Source of the DNA: a virus
Virus record (IMG/VR): IMGVR_UViG_3300037558_000760
Span: 1-34,069 of that record
Reading direction: 5' to 3' (one strand)
Length of the DNA: 34,069 nucleotides
Shown here: one piece after another, positions 8,712 through 17,091 of the stretch
Position numbering within the stretch: the stretch's first letter is position 1
How the letters are laid out: every line of letters begins with the position of its first letter
Position numbers and translations under genes: made by a program
Notes under the pieces: generated by a model
Databases searched by the model: none
The model's input: the letters and a program-made list of their open reading frames with translations, nothing else
Told to the model about the DNA's origin: nothing

Positions 8712-9422
8712 TCAGCTGGTCGTTGCTATCATTGGTGGTTGCTTTGGTCGATATAAGTCTGGTGGTTCTCCCGATGAAATTACAAAAGTTTCAGTTTTGG
8801 CTAATCTTGCCTTTAATCGAGCATAATGAGCTTGGGCTTGTGCAAGCTTTGCTTGTGCGTCTGGCTGTCTTTGCCGTACTAAAATATCGTAGGCTGCATA
8901 TAAAACAATCAACTGATCGTCTAAATCTGCCGTGTCACTTTCAGCAATAAGGCTGCTTAGATTTTTAATACCATGCAACCGTATCATTCCCTGCTTTGTT
9001 GTATCCGTAGAATTAACACTTGGAATAGGATGTATTTCAATTTGGTTATTTTCATAACTATCATAACGCTCAACTGGATAGCTGGTTATGCCTCGATCAC
9101 TGTCATATGAATTATATTGGGCTGCACCAATCCCATAATGGAGTTTACTCCAAGTATCGCCATGCTTAAACTCCGCACGTTCAATACGCTCAAATACCAT
9201 ATCGTTTGGCAAATCATAATACCGTTGATTTGCTGATATGCTTAAATCTCTAGTAACTCTTAAAAACGACCATGAGTAATCATCCCACAGTCGCCTTTGT
9301 GTGCGTTGAATACGATCAACAAGAACATCCCTTGTTTGCTTTCCTAAACTTGGTTGTAAACTATGACCAACTTCAGACCGCAAGTCGTTAATTAACGTGC
9401 CAAGTGATGTTCCTCTAGCCAT
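8712..9422 (-). CDS. Tail tube / head-tail adaptor protein (tail tubular protein A-like), 236 aa
   Basis: The sequence MARGTSLGTLINDLRSEVG followed by an Arg/Gln helix and RLWDDYSWSFLRV then RYYDLPNDM is the usual start of gp11-type adaptor proteins, which form the dodecameric ring below the portal. A helical C-terminal section with DQLIVLYAAYDILVRQ and an Ala/Gln-rich helix follows, ending with a Pro-rich tail. It sits upstream of the nozzle gene with a single base between them and downstream of the 50-aa gene. It matches the family in size (about 200-240 aa) and in synteny. Confidence 0.8.
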   Translation of the reverse strand: MARGTSLGTLINDLRSEVGHSLQPSLGKQTRDVLVDRIQRTQRRLWDDYSWSFLRVTRDLSISANQRYYDLPNDMVFERIERAEFKHGDTWSKLHYGIGAAQYNSYDSDRGITSYPVERYDSYENNQIEIHPIPSVNSTDTTKQGMIRLHGIKNLSSLIAESDTADLDDQLIVLYAAYDILVRQRQPDAQAKLAQAQAHYARLKARLAKTETFVISSGEPPDLYRPKQPPMIATTS

Positions 9423-9431
9423 ATCATTTCC

Positions 9432-9584
9432 TTATTTCTTTTTTGCTGTTTTAGCAGCTTGCTTAAAATTATTAGCTGTTGGAGAACCTTTAGTTCCAGG
9501 TTTCCGCATCGTTTCTCCGCTACCCCTACTTATTCTGTCACGTTTACTATGAATATTGGCATAGAGTCCCTTTTTAGCAGTCAT
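9432..9584 (-). CDS. Small basic phage protein (DUF6321-like), 50 aa
   Basis: The frame reads MTAKKGLYANIHSKRDRISR, then GSGETMRKPGTKGSPTANNF, and ends in KQAAKTAKKK. An AGGAGA ribosome site is six bases upstream. The GLYANIH-x-KR...MRKPG-x-KG-x-PTA pattern recurs in many phage structural operons near the adaptor gene. I associate it with DUF6321, whose function is not known to me. It is rich in Lys/Arg and could contact DNA or a capsid protein. The small size makes it easy to miss, but the pattern, the ribosome site and the lack of other coding here support it. Confidence 0.8.
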   Translation of the reverse strand: MTAKKGLYANIHSKRDRISRGSGETMRKPGTKGSPTANNFKQAAKTAKKK

Positions 9585-9596
9585 ATTAATTCTCCT

Positions 9597-9641
9597 TTAA
9601 TACCCTGTACCGCCCTTTTTTGAGCCTTTTTTCTTACCCAT
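9597..9641 (-). CDS. Candidate microprotein MGKKKGSKKGGTGY (14 aa)
   Basis: A 14-codon frame with its own AGGAGA site six bases before ATG. It overlaps the last eight bases of the upstream 142-aa gene and ends in the ribosome site of the 50-aa gene. It is Lys/Gly-rich. The strong, correctly spaced ribosome site and the exact fit between two genes argue that it is translated. An alternative is that ribosomes terminating here only reinitiate to couple the flanking genes. Confidence 0.45.
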   Translation of the reverse strand: MGKKKGSKKGGTGY

Positions 9642-10062
9642 TTGTGTTCTCCTCATAAGCTTCATTTACATTTGGTGTGGAAGGGTCATCCGCTTTGTAA
9701 TGACCAGACGCAGTTCTAGCTCTTTTTGGAGCAGATTTCTTTGCAACTTTTTTAACTGGTGCTTTTACAGTTTCACCGTGAGCCATCAATTCATCAACTA
9801 TTCGAGCTTCAACTAGCGTTTGTGGTAAAGCCCCATGACCACCAAAAATCTTTACAACATCTTCATCTGTAAAAAATGCACCTAAACGATCTCGCTCGGC
9901 TAGGTCGTCTATTTCTTCTTCACCTGTTAAGCTGATATTTGTAACGGCTGCATCGCCATGCTTGTATCGGTACACGACAAGCTCTGCCAAAGTTACATTG
10001 TGCTTTAAAATTGTTGATCTGATGTCGCCACCCAAAGCGATTTCACAAGATACGATCTGCAT
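9634..10062 (-). CDS. Small head-region protein of unknown function, 142 aa
   Basis: It starts MQIVSCEIALGGDIRSTIL, with AGGAGG five bases before the ATG. Residues 1-90 form a compact alpha/beta region (TLAELVVYRYKHGDAAVTNI, FFTDEDVVKIFG). Residues 95-142 are a Lys/Ala-rich then acidic tail that looks disordered. Proteins with the IV..E.ALGGD....V.....T.AE....R..HG...V..I pattern recur between capsid and tail-tube genes of short-tailed phages. I cannot name the function. Head completion, decoration or connector are all possible. It follows the capsid terminator, so it is probably expressed below capsid level. Confidence 0.7.
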   Translation of the reverse strand: MQIVSCEIALGGDIRSTILKHNVTLAELVVYRYKHGDAAVTNISLTGEEEIDDLAERDRLGAFFTDEDVVKIFGGHGALPQTLVEARIVDELMAHGETVKAPVKKVAKKSAPKRARTASGHYKADDPSTPNVNEAYEENTNG

Positions 10063-10074
10063 ATATTCCTCCTA

Positions 10075-10110
10075 TAAAAATTAATAAGAGGGCAACAGTT
10101 GTCGCCCTCT
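10075..10110 (-). terminator. Rho-independent terminator after the major capsid gene
   Basis: On the minus strand AGAGGGCGAC and GTTGCCCTCT pair over ten base pairs (one G-U) around a four-base AACT loop, followed by a U-rich run (TATTAATTTTT). It lies between the capsid stop and the next gene, so it probably attenuates rather than fully stops transcription, leaving capsid mRNA most abundant. Confidence 0.75.
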
Positions 10111-10121
10111 CAATGTTCATG

Positions 10122-11168
10122 TTAAGCGATTTCATAAACACCGTGGCAGTTCAGCTGCGTCGCTGCTAAAACTGCTGTAGTGGTCATGGCACGATACATA
10201 ACGTATTGTGTTGCTGGTCGTGCTGGGGCGTGTTTCTTCATCTTTTCGCCATCCATGTAATACATACATAATTTTGAAGTATCTAAGATGTAGCAACGCT
10301 TATCTGGATTTTTACCAGAGACAGTTAAATCATCTAGGGCAGGGTCGTATTTGAAAGTTAACCCATTGTAGTTGATTTCGCCCATTGCGATATTTTGAGC
10401 CCCAGAAAATCCAGTTTGAGAATAAGAACCGTTTCTTCTTAATTCGTCAGCAAGACGATCTAAGAAAGCTGATCCACAAACTGCAATATTTGGCTTACCA
10501 CCAAATCGTTTCAATTGACGCATTTCAGTGTGAAGTAAGTCAATTAATTGTGTTCCAGTAGCTGTATTTGCAATAGCTACATTTGATCTTGATCTCCACC
10601 AAGCATTTGTAGAATTTGACAAACCACCAACTGTACCAGAAGTAGGGGCATCTTTAATTAAAGCTTGAAGCCCAGCGATTGCTTTTGCATCTCCAGTACC
10701 ATCACCATATAGCAACGTATTCATGCCTCTGGAGTAGCCTTCCATCATATCACCAAGCTTATCTTCAAGAAGATTAACTAGAGCGTGTTGGTCACGCTTT
10801 GAGTGATTTGAAGTCGCTGAAGATGTGGTGCTATCATTGACTGAAATACCATCATGCTTCAATTCAGTCATTGTGACTGAGATGCCTGTATGATGTTCAC
10901 GCCAAGTATATGCACATCTCAAGATGTTAGCTGGGTTTGCATAACTCACTGTATCGTTATGAGTATATCCAGCAACAGAACTTGTGTAAGTTCCCTTGAC
11001 TGCTATGCTGACATCCCCTTTACCACCTGGAAAGGTTTTGCTTGCTTTATCCATTGCTGAAAGCAACGGTTTGTCTTCAAGAGACTGTTCATACGCTTGC
11101 CCCTTGTTAATGTAGTAATCCAACGCTGCGTTTGCAATGTTGGTTAGTTCTGCTGATGAGAAAGCCAT
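10122..11168 (-). CDS. Major capsid protein, HK97-fold candidate, 348 aa
   Basis: It starts MAFSSAELTNIANAALDYYI with an AGGAG ribosome site. The length suits a phage coat protein. A Gly-rich loop region (FPGGKGDVSIAVKG) near residues 45-60 could be the extended loop. A long helix (HALVNLLEDKLGDMMEGYSR) matches a spine helix. The A-domain-like segment holds FGGKPNIAVCGSAFLDRLAD, a pattern often seen in capsid proteins. It lies directly behind an acidic scaffold gene and is followed by a terminator, the normal arrangement for highly expressed coat protein. No delta domain or maturation protease is visible. Confidence 0.85.
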   Translation of the reverse strand: MAFSSAELTNIANAALDYYINKGQAYEQSLEDKPLLSAMDKASKTFPGGKGDVSIAVKGTYTSSVAGYTHNDTVSYANPANILRCAYTWREHHTGISVTMTELKHDGISVNDSTTSSATSNHSKRDQHALVNLLEDKLGDMMEGYSRGMNTLLYGDGTGDAKAIAGLQALIKDAPTSGTVGGLSNSTNAWWRSRSNVAIANTATGTQLIDLLHTEMRQLKRFGGKPNIAVCGSAFLDRLADELRRNGSYSQTGFSGAQNIAMGEINYNGLTFKYDPALDDLTVSGKNPDKRCYILDTSKLCMYYMDGEKMKKHAPARPATQYVMYRAMTTTAVLAATQLNCHGVYEIA

Positions 11169-11180
11169 TCTAAACTCCTA

Positions 11181-12152
11181 TTATGCTTTCCTTAATGCTT
11201 GATCCACAGCTTCCATTAAGCTTTGTGGCTCTGACATAGGACTTCCACTTAATTTCTGACCAGTTGGAGTATTCATCGGCTTTTTAATTGGAGTTAACAT
11301 TTTAAATCGCTCATTTATTTCCGCATAAGCTTCATTCATAACTTGAACTGCTTGTTCCGGTGTTTTGGGCGATCCTTTTTCTCGAACTAAAACCGATACT
11401 CTATCTGATAACATTTCAGCTTTGAGGTTATAATCGGGGTCTTGTTGCTTTGTTTTCTGTTCCCAGCTAGTCGCAGCATTAGCTATAAAATTAGCGTATT
11501 GCTGTTGCTGTTGCTGCTGTTGAGCGTTATTAAGTTGCTTTACACGATTTTCATTGTGGTTAGCTTTAGCTCTTAATTGAGCCAATTCACTCGCAGCATC
11601 TTCATCCATGTAACCGTCATTAACTTTGGACTGAATATCGTCTGGTATAACTTTACCAGAAAGTTGAGCGACACTTTCATAAATGGGTTTTAACTCATTA
11701 TAAGCCTGTAAAGGATTATTTTTGAGCATTGCCATAATTCGGAAACCTTGAGCAGCTTCGTCGGGAGTTAAACTATTCTCCTTCATAAACTTCTGAATGT
11801 TTCGCTGTTGTGTTGCGTCTTCTTTAAATTCGTTCCGTTCTTTGATTAATTGTTGAAAACGTGGATGTTTGTTAAATGGAACATCATCTTCAGTTTCAAT
11901 TGGGGTATCATCTGAAGTTTCTGCAATTTCTCCGTTTACTTCCTCTGTTGCTTGCGATGCAACCTCTGTCTCTTCGGGTTCTTTTACTGGCTCAAGAGCA
12001 TCTTGAACTACAGATAAAAGAGTTTCCTCCGTTTCAGTCTCGCTTTCAACGCTTGACGATTGCGTTTCTTGCTGATTTGTCTCAACAACTTCGTCCGATG
12101 TGGTAGCAGTGCTAGGGGACGAATCTAGCACTTCAGTCGTTTCTTCGACCAT
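11181..12152 (-). CDS. Capsid scaffold protein, 323 aa
   Basis: The N-terminal 95 residues are strongly acidic and rich in Glu, Thr, Ser and Val. A charged helical region follows (PRFQQLIKERNEFKEDATQQ), then a long coiled coil with an eight-glutamine run (about residues 208-215). The C-terminus is basic and ends VDQALRKA. Highly acidic, coiled-coil, Gln-rich proteins just upstream of the coat gene are the usual scaffolding proteins of podoviruses, which nucleate the procapsid and bind coat through a basic C-terminal helix. A sigma70-like promoter lies about 35 bp upstream of the start, and a GAAAGGA site precedes the ATG. Confidence 0.8.
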   Translation of the reverse strand: MVEETTEVLDSSPSTATTSDEVVETNQQETQSSSVESETETEETLLSVVQDALEPVKEPEETEVASQATEEVNGEIAETSDDTPIETEDDVPFNKHPRFQQLIKERNEFKEDATQQRNIQKFMKENSLTPDEAAQGFRIMAMLKNNPLQAYNELKPIYESVAQLSGKVIPDDIQSKVNDGYMDEDAASELAQLRAKANHNENRVKQLNNAQQQQQQQQYANFIANAATSWEQKTKQQDPDYNLKAEMLSDRVSVLVREKGSPKTPEQAVQVMNEAYAEINERFKMLTPIKKPMNTPTGQKLSGSPMSEPQSLMEAVDQALRKA

Positions 12153-12184
12153 AAGTAACGTCCTTTCAATAATTCAATGTTGAT

Positions 12185-12213
12185 AGTTTACTACTGTTTG
12201 TCGTTACTATCAA
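12185..12213 (-). promoter_or_regulatory. Sigma70-like promoter for scaffold and capsid genes
   Basis: On the minus strand TTGATA (12213-12208), a 17-bp spacer and TAAACT (12190-12185) lie in the portal-scaffold gap. A perfect 10-bp inverted repeat, TGTTGATAGT/ACTATCAACA, frames both boxes (12178-12215). The block 12195-12215 recurs exactly at 17582-17602, and the -35 part recurs at 22685-22690. Confidence 0.7.
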
Positions 12214-12227
12214 CAAAACCCACAAAA

Positions 12228-14285
12228 TTAATTTCCTCCCATTGGGGGAAGTGCTGTTTGACTTGTTTGCCCAACTTGCGGTTGGTTGTTTGAACCTCCC
12301 ATTGGACTTCCTTGCAATGCTGGGTCGCCAGTGCCAGGTGCGTTTTGCTGGTTCATTGCTACAATACTTGGGATAGCGTCAACAATCGCACCAGCAACAT
12401 CAAGTTTATCATCAAGCCTTTTAATAAGTTCTTTCGCAAGCCAGCTTGGGCTAATTCCTGGTATCTGCAATAAGAAAGGCATTATGCGTTCAATGTTCGC
12501 AAGTTCGGCTGCTCTGTTTGGTTTTCCTGTCGATCCAGCTTCGATCTCTAAGAATACTTCTTCCATGATTTGATCTCTAGTCATCTGTGGGAAAACAGCA
12601 CCGACACCAACAATCTTTTTAACTTCTTCAATTGACATTTCTTGAAGCATTATTTGTCCAGCTGCTCTAGCTATGTCGGACATAAAGCTATCAAGTTCGT
12701 CAACATTAGCACCCAAACTCGACATTCTGGCACTTTCAGCAATACTGGTTTCAGTGGCTGTTGCTTTTGATACTCCACCAAACTGAGCCTCTTGAGCCCC
12801 TACAACTAGCTGCATATCGTCAAATATACTTCTAACTTCATATAAGTTTGGATCAATTCCAATTTGACCTATGGGTTGAATAACATCATTAACCTTTTGA
12901 CCAGCAGCTAAAGCTTGAAGCTCGATCACCGCATTAGCTGGATGCGTTGATAGCTTTTCTTTATCTTCATCCTCAAGAACACCAGCTGGAGCAGCATATT
13001 TTGGTCGATTGGCTCGTCTATGCTCTCTCAATCCCTGCCTTGCTCGATTATACTCATGCTGCATAGGAAGAAGAAGCTTAACGTCTGAGGGTGGGTACAG
13101 TTTGTCTTTGTGTTCAACTTCATTAAAGACTAAGGCTTGAATTGGGAAAAAACTTTCTACATTTACATCTGGAGACATCGGCTCACGCAAGAAATCTTCA
13201 TACCCATCAGCTATGCAATACTGCAATCCAGTTCGCTTATCATAGACTTCACATACTTGAACTAAACCTTGTCGAACACCATCAGTATCATCAAAACTTG
13301 TGGTTTTAGAGTAGGGATCAGTCATATCAATTAACCGACCTTGCACATCATATGATTTAAAGTTTTCACCCAAATCAAGCTGATATATTTCTTCGACCTC
13401 TTCTGGAGTTAAAAACATTTCATGGGCTATCCAGTTTGCTCCGACAAAACCTCTTAGCTGCCGACACATTGGATCAACAATAACACTATCACATTCTGGA
13501 AAATCAAAAACCAATCCTTCCCGAATAACAACCATTGGTTCTTCCATAAGTGCTTTCATTGAAAGCATTAGCTCCTCAATTTTTGGATCATCTTGCTCAA
13601 TCGTTCCTTCAGCAGCTTCTTTTGCAACTCTCGATATAAAATCAACTTGACTTTGAACATCTGCAATCTTGCTAGATACTTCTGGCGATCTATCCATATC
13701 TCTTTGAAAACCGACTTTAACATATCCAACTCCTGTCGTTACAACTCTGCGAACCAAAGCTTTCATCTGAGATTTAAAAGATGGTTGCTGTTCATTCATA
13801 TAATAATCAAATAATTGCTCCAAAGTTAACGCAACTTTATCCAGCATTTTTCTGTGGTTTTGCCCTTTTGTGTAATCTTCAATAATCATAGAAGCGGAAG
13901 GAGGAATAGGCATACCGCTTTGAGCAGCCATCATGCTTGCATCGTAAGCCATCTTTAATGATTTTTCGTCACCATCCCAAACTTCATAATTCATTCGCTC
14001 TCTGCGTTTGGCTAATGCCTTTGGGTTTTTAGCATATAAAGATGCTGTTCTTTGCTGAACATGACGTTGAAGAATATTCGCAACATATTGGCTGTCTGTC
14101 CATTCGCTATCGTCATACCCATTCATAGCTGCGTCCATGTCTTTTTTCATTTGCTTGTAAGAAGCTTCGTGAAAACCTTTTGCAGCATCAACTCTGTTTT
14201 GAATTTCCGTAACAAGTTTTTTCCGTCGCTCTGGAGTTTCTGCTTTTTCTTCTGAAACTACCTCAACAGCCATAAAATCTTCCAT
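12228..14285 (-). CDS. Portal protein, 685 aa
   Basis: The protein follows the large terminase by one base and precedes the scaffold, the standard place for the portal, which forms the DNA-entry dodecamer. Features typical of podoviral portals are the helical N-terminus (EIQNRVDAAKGFHEASYKQM), a central wing or stem region including FDFPECDSVIVDPMCRQLRG, the clip/crown part with long helices, and the segment AQFGGVSKATATETSIAE near residue 510. Such GxxxATATE motifs recur in portals of this type. The C-terminus is Gly/Pro/Gln-rich and disordered. At 685 aa it is longer than T7 gp8 (about 535 aa) and nearer P22-type size. Confidence 0.85.
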   Translation of the reverse strand: MEDFMAVEVVSEEKAETPERRKKLVTEIQNRVDAAKGFHEASYKQMKKDMDAAMNGYDDSEWTDSQYVANILQRHVQQRTASLYAKNPKALAKRRERMNYEVWDGDEKSLKMAYDASMMAAQSGMPIPPSASMIIEDYTKGQNHRKMLDKVALTLEQLFDYYMNEQQPSFKSQMKALVRRVVTTGVGYVKVGFQRDMDRSPEVSSKIADVQSQVDFISRVAKEAAEGTIEQDDPKIEELMLSMKALMEEPMVVIREGLVFDFPECDSVIVDPMCRQLRGFVGANWIAHEMFLTPEEVEEIYQLDLGENFKSYDVQGRLIDMTDPYSKTTSFDDTDGVRQGLVQVCEVYDKRTGLQYCIADGYEDFLREPMSPDVNVESFFPIQALVFNEVEHKDKLYPPSDVKLLLPMQHEYNRARQGLREHRRANRPKYAAPAGVLEDEDKEKLSTHPANAVIELQALAAGQKVNDVIQPIGQIGIDPNLYEVRSIFDDMQLVVGAQEAQFGGVSKATATETSIAESARMSSLGANVDELDSFMSDIARAAGQIMLQEMSIEEVKKIVGVGAVFPQMTRDQIMEEVFLEIEAGSTGKPNRAAELANIERIMPFLLQIPGISPSWLAKELIKRLDDKLDVAGAIVDAIPSIVAMNQQNAPGTGDPALQGSPMGGSNNQPQVGQTSQTALPPMGGN

Positions 14286-14286
14286 T

Positions 14287-15870
14287 TTAGAAACCTTCCG
14301 TTAATCGTAAAATTCGTTCTTGTTTGTATTCTTGTTTCGATGCGTATTTAACCCAACCGAATGTTCCTACTTCTGGAATTGCTTCTTCTTTCCGTGTGAA
14401 CCCACCTGGAGTTGCAAACCGATCTAGCCCCATTCCAATCCAAGCCAAGGTATCGACAAAATCATCGTTACGACCGTTTGGGAATTTAAGCAGTTCATCA
14501 ACTGCAATTTGTGTCCAAGGGCTAATCTTTGGAAACTTAACTTTTTTCATTGCCATGCGACCAAGAATACTTTGGCTTCTTTGAACCTTATTTGCTACTG
14601 GAGTAACTTCTTCGATCTTACAATATACTCGTTCTTCGCTCATTCTCTTTCTAAGAAATGGTCGAATTGACTTACTAATGTGACCCTTTTCAGCCCACCA
14701 AATCAACGGCTTGTGTTGTTTTATTAACTTTAACATAGCATCTATAACTTTATCTACTGGTCGTTTTTCGAGCCAGCAATCCAATACATAAATATCGTCA
14801 TTGCTATCGACACCAACAATAAGCAAACACGTTGCATCATTTCTCGTTTTATCTGTTCCAACCGCATGATCAGACGCAGCATATATCCTTAAATTTGTTG
14901 GTAAGTTTTTCCGGTCATAATAGAGGATATTTTCTCTTTGGAATAAGTCACCATCTTCTGCCGTGGGTCGTTGTTGGTACAATGCTGAAAAGCCTCTAGG
15001 ATCTAGTCGCCTTTGTGCTTCCATAAACTCTTTATCAAATCGTTCTTCCCATAATATCTCGCCACGCTTTCGTCCAAGCGGATCATCGTCTTCTGCAAAA
15101 GCTGGTAAATTAATAATCTTCCACTTTTCTGCCTCTTGCTCATTAAAATGTGGGTTCATAGGATCAGTTAATCTTCCTATTAAATCATCCTCATGCCAGC
15201 GTGTTTGTACAATAACAATACCAGCAGAAGAGGTCATTAATCGTGTCATTAAGACTTGTGTAAACCATGTCCATAATTGCTCTCGCAGGGCAGGGGATTG
15301 AGCTTCCAACGCATCCTTAATAGGGTCATCTAATATCACTACGTCACCACCTCGACCTGTTATTGATCCGCCTCGACCAACAAACACTTGCATCCCACCA
15401 CTTTCAGTTTGTATTCGGCTTTTACTTGCTCCACCTTTTCTAAATTGAAAACGAGGAAACACTTGCATATACTGAGGTGTTTCCATGATCGAGCGACAAT
15501 CCGCACCAAAATCTTGTGCAAAGTCCTCATTATAAGTCGCAAAGATAATATTCTTATAGGGATCACGACCAGCTAACCAAGGAATAAACCGCCTGGATAT
15601 TAATTCTGATTTACCATGTCGAGGAGGCATACACACGATCAAACGAGGAATATGACCTTTCTCAACTTTCTCTAATACCTTCGCCAATGCTCGATGATGT
15701 TTTGCATCCTTAAACAAACTTAACTTTAGGTCTTCGGGATCTTCGGGATCAGGCATAGTAAACTTAACAAACTGTAAAAAGTTATCTCGACACTCAATAG
15801 CCATCTTCTGCCGTTTTGCAGCTGCAATACGCCTATCAAGTTCAGAAGTATCTTTTGGATTAGTCAGCAA
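14287..15870 (-). CDS. terL: Terminase large subunit (packaging ATPase-nuclease), 527 aa
   Basis: The ATPase half has Walker A PPRHGKSE (residues 82-89), Walker B VVILDDP (177-183), and a coupling-motif region IVIVQTRWHEDD (218-229). The C-terminal RNase H-like nuclease shows candidate acidic residues at D334 (AASDHAVG), E394 (WAEKG) and D469-D473 (DDFVD). It cuts and pumps concatemeric DNA through the portal. The start is a TTG that overlaps the lysozyme stop by 11 bases, with AAAGG about ten bases upstream. The next ATG is codon 23 and has no good ribosome site, so the TTG is preferred but not certain. Unusually, the small subunit gene is over 7 kb away. Confidence 0.92.
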   Translation of the reverse strand: MLTNPKDTSELDRRIAAAKRQKMAIECRDNFLQFVKFTMPDPEDPEDLKLSLFKDAKHHRALAKVLEKVEKGHIPRLIVCMPPRHGKSELISRRFIPWLAGRDPYKNIIFATYNEDFAQDFGADCRSIMETPQYMQVFPRFQFRKGGASKSRIQTESGGMQVFVGRGGSITGRGGDVVILDDPIKDALEAQSPALREQLWTWFTQVLMTRLMTSSAGIVIVQTRWHEDDLIGRLTDPMNPHFNEQEAEKWKIINLPAFAEDDDPLGRKRGEILWEERFDKEFMEAQRRLDPRGFSALYQQRPTAEDGDLFQRENILYYDRKNLPTNLRIYAASDHAVGTDKTRNDATCLLIVGVDSNDDIYVLDCWLEKRPVDKVIDAMLKLIKQHKPLIWWAEKGHISKSIRPFLRKRMSEERVYCKIEEVTPVANKVQRSQSILGRMAMKKVKFPKISPWTQIAVDELLKFPNGRNDDFVDTLAWIGMGLDRFATPGGFTRKEEAIPEVGTFGWVKYASKQEYKQERILRLTEGF

Positions 15871-16309
15871 CAGCTTTCATCCTTTCAATTAGACGGTTTG
15901 CCCGATTTGGGGTCTGTCTTCTCCATTTGCTTTGATACATTTGATTTCCAGCTTCAACCCATTTACGCTCGGCTATTGCCTTTCTAAGTAAAAAGAAACG
16001 GCTTAATTTTGGTTTACCTAATTGGAAAAGCATATTGCATAAGATTTTCTGCACTTCGGTCGGCAAGCTTTCATATGTTGGGAAAACATCGCCAACTTCA
16101 TCAATGACAATCTTAATATCGTTATTAAATAAACTTTTACATTGAGCTTCCGTTATTGTTGTACCTATCGGCTGACGATACAAATCTTCATCTGGTAAAA
16201 CTAAATGCCCAATTCCTATTGTAAGCTTATCTTCGCTGCACTTATAACTTTGCAGCTTCTTACCTTCATCAGCCGTTATCTCGTCCATTAACTCATTTAT
16301 AAAACTCAT
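15860..16309 (-). CDS. T4-type endolysin (GH24 lysozyme), 149 aa, with Cys in place of the catalytic Asp
   Basis: It hydrolyses the peptidoglycan glycan backbone. The N-terminal motif is DEGKKLQSYKCSEDKLTIGI followed by GH, matching the GH24 pattern E-(8)-D/C-(5)-T. The triad here is E15, C24 and T30, where T4 lysozyme has Glu11, Asp20 and Thr26. The C-terminal lobe contains KILCNMLFQLG and a basic end with RRQTPNRANRLIERM, typical of the family. There is no signal peptide or SAR domain, so export must rely on a holin. Its ATG overlaps the holin stop by four bases. The terminase starts inside its 3' end. Confidence 0.9.
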   Translation of the reverse strand: MSFINELMDEITADEGKKLQSYKCSEDKLTIGIGHLVLPDEDLYRQPIGTTITEAQCKSLFNNDIKIVIDEVGDVFPTYESLPTEVQKILCNMLFQLGKPKLSRFFLLRKAIAERKWVEAGNQMYQSKWRRQTPNRANRLIERMKAVAD

Positions 16310-16689
16310 TTGGTTAATCCTTTATACTTCTCAAAACTTCGCAATGAACTTAACCCCAACATTCCTGTCAAAATTGTAAAAAGTGCATCCATTTCAAATG
16401 TTGGCAAAGGAGGAACATTCCAGCCTCCGCAAGCAATTATAAAGTAGGCAATTTGCAAACCGATAAAATGCCAAAAAAGAGCAATACCACAGATATAACC
16501 AATAAGAGGACGCCAACTAGAAGCAAACCAGTTGCCAGATCGGGCTTCTTCACGATTGATGTCCATTTGACCTTTTTGCAAGCCAATAAGAGATTGCTCA
16601 ATTTTTGCATTAAGTTCATTACGTTTATCCTTATCTTCAACAAATTCGCCAGCTACAGATGCTACCGCTGATACAATGTCTTTAATCAC
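16306..16689 (-). CDS. Holin of the three-TM (GTA_holin_3TM-like) type, 127 aa
   Basis: An amphipathic N-terminal coiled-coil half (DKDKRNELNAKIEQSLIGLQ) is followed by GNWFASSWRPLIGYICGIAL. The SWRP-x-x-GY-x-C motif leads into the first membrane helix, with two or three hydrophobic segments in residues 60-118 and the end LSSLRSFEKYKG. This matches the 3TM holin family found in phages and gene-transfer agents of alphaproteobacteria (PF11351, as I recall it). It overlaps the lysozyme start (ATGA) and the 67-aa membrane gene by four bases each. Its role is to open the inner membrane for the SAR-less lysozyme. Confidence 0.8.
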   Translation of the reverse strand: MIKDIVSAVASVAGEFVEDKDKRNELNAKIEQSLIGLQKGQMDINREEARSGNWFASSWRPLIGYICGIALFWHFIGLQIAYFIIACGGWNVPPLPTFEMDALFTILTGMLGLSSLRSFEKYKGLTK

Positions 16690-16889
16690 GGTTGACCTCT
16701 TCCAGATATATAACCACCAATAACCCCAATTGTGCCAGTTATGCTCATTTCAAGAAGACCAATAACGGCTGGATCTACATTGGCTTCAGCCCCGATAGCA
16801 GCAATAAACTCGCCCACAACAATTAGGGCAAGCAGTCCAATTAAGCCTAATACTAAGATCATTACGGATAAATCTCGCATTTTATTCAT
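16686..16889 (-). CDS. Small two-TM membrane protein, holin-like, 67 aa
   Basis: Two hydrophobic segments, LSVMILVLGLIGLLALIVVG and a weaker Ile/Gly-rich helix near residues 43-62, are separated by a short acidic turn (GAEANVDPAVIG). It ends in SGRGQP. It overlaps the 3TM holin gene by four bases and lies one base after the 66-aa gene. Its size and topology fit a holin, antiholin or lysis accessory protein. I do not recognise a specific family. Confidence 0.7.
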   Translation of the reverse strand: MNKMRDLSVMILVLGLIGLLALIVVGEFIAAIGAEANVDPAVIGLLEMSITGTIGVIGGYISGRGQP

Positions 16890-16890
16890 T

Positions 16891-17091
16891 CTATTCCTTC
16901 CTTTCAGAATTTAGAAAAACTGCGAACGCTCCTGTAAGTGAGCCTGTCATTATTGACGGCAGGGCAGCCTGTTCTAAACTGGGTGAATTTAAACCAATAA
17001 ACCATTCAATCACACGAAAAGTCATAATAATAAGGGATAACATTACTAGCCTTGGTATAATTTTCCATTTGTCTAAATTTTCTGGTGTCAT
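16891..17091 (-). CDS. Small membrane protein, holin-like, 66 aa
   Basis: It starts MTPENLDKWKIIPRLVMLSL. One membrane segment covers about residues 14-34 and a second about 46-60 (MTGSLTGAFAVFL), with a charged tail NSERKE. The W-K-x-x-PR-L...RV-x-EWF...TGAF pattern is one I associate with small membrane proteins of lysis cassettes in marine phages. Its ATG overlaps the upstream stop by four bases. A second holin or antiholin role is inferred. Confidence 0.7.
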   Translation of the reverse strand: MTPENLDKWKIIPRLVMLSLIIMTFRVIEWFIGLNSPSLEQAALPSIMTGSLTGAFAVFLNSERKE

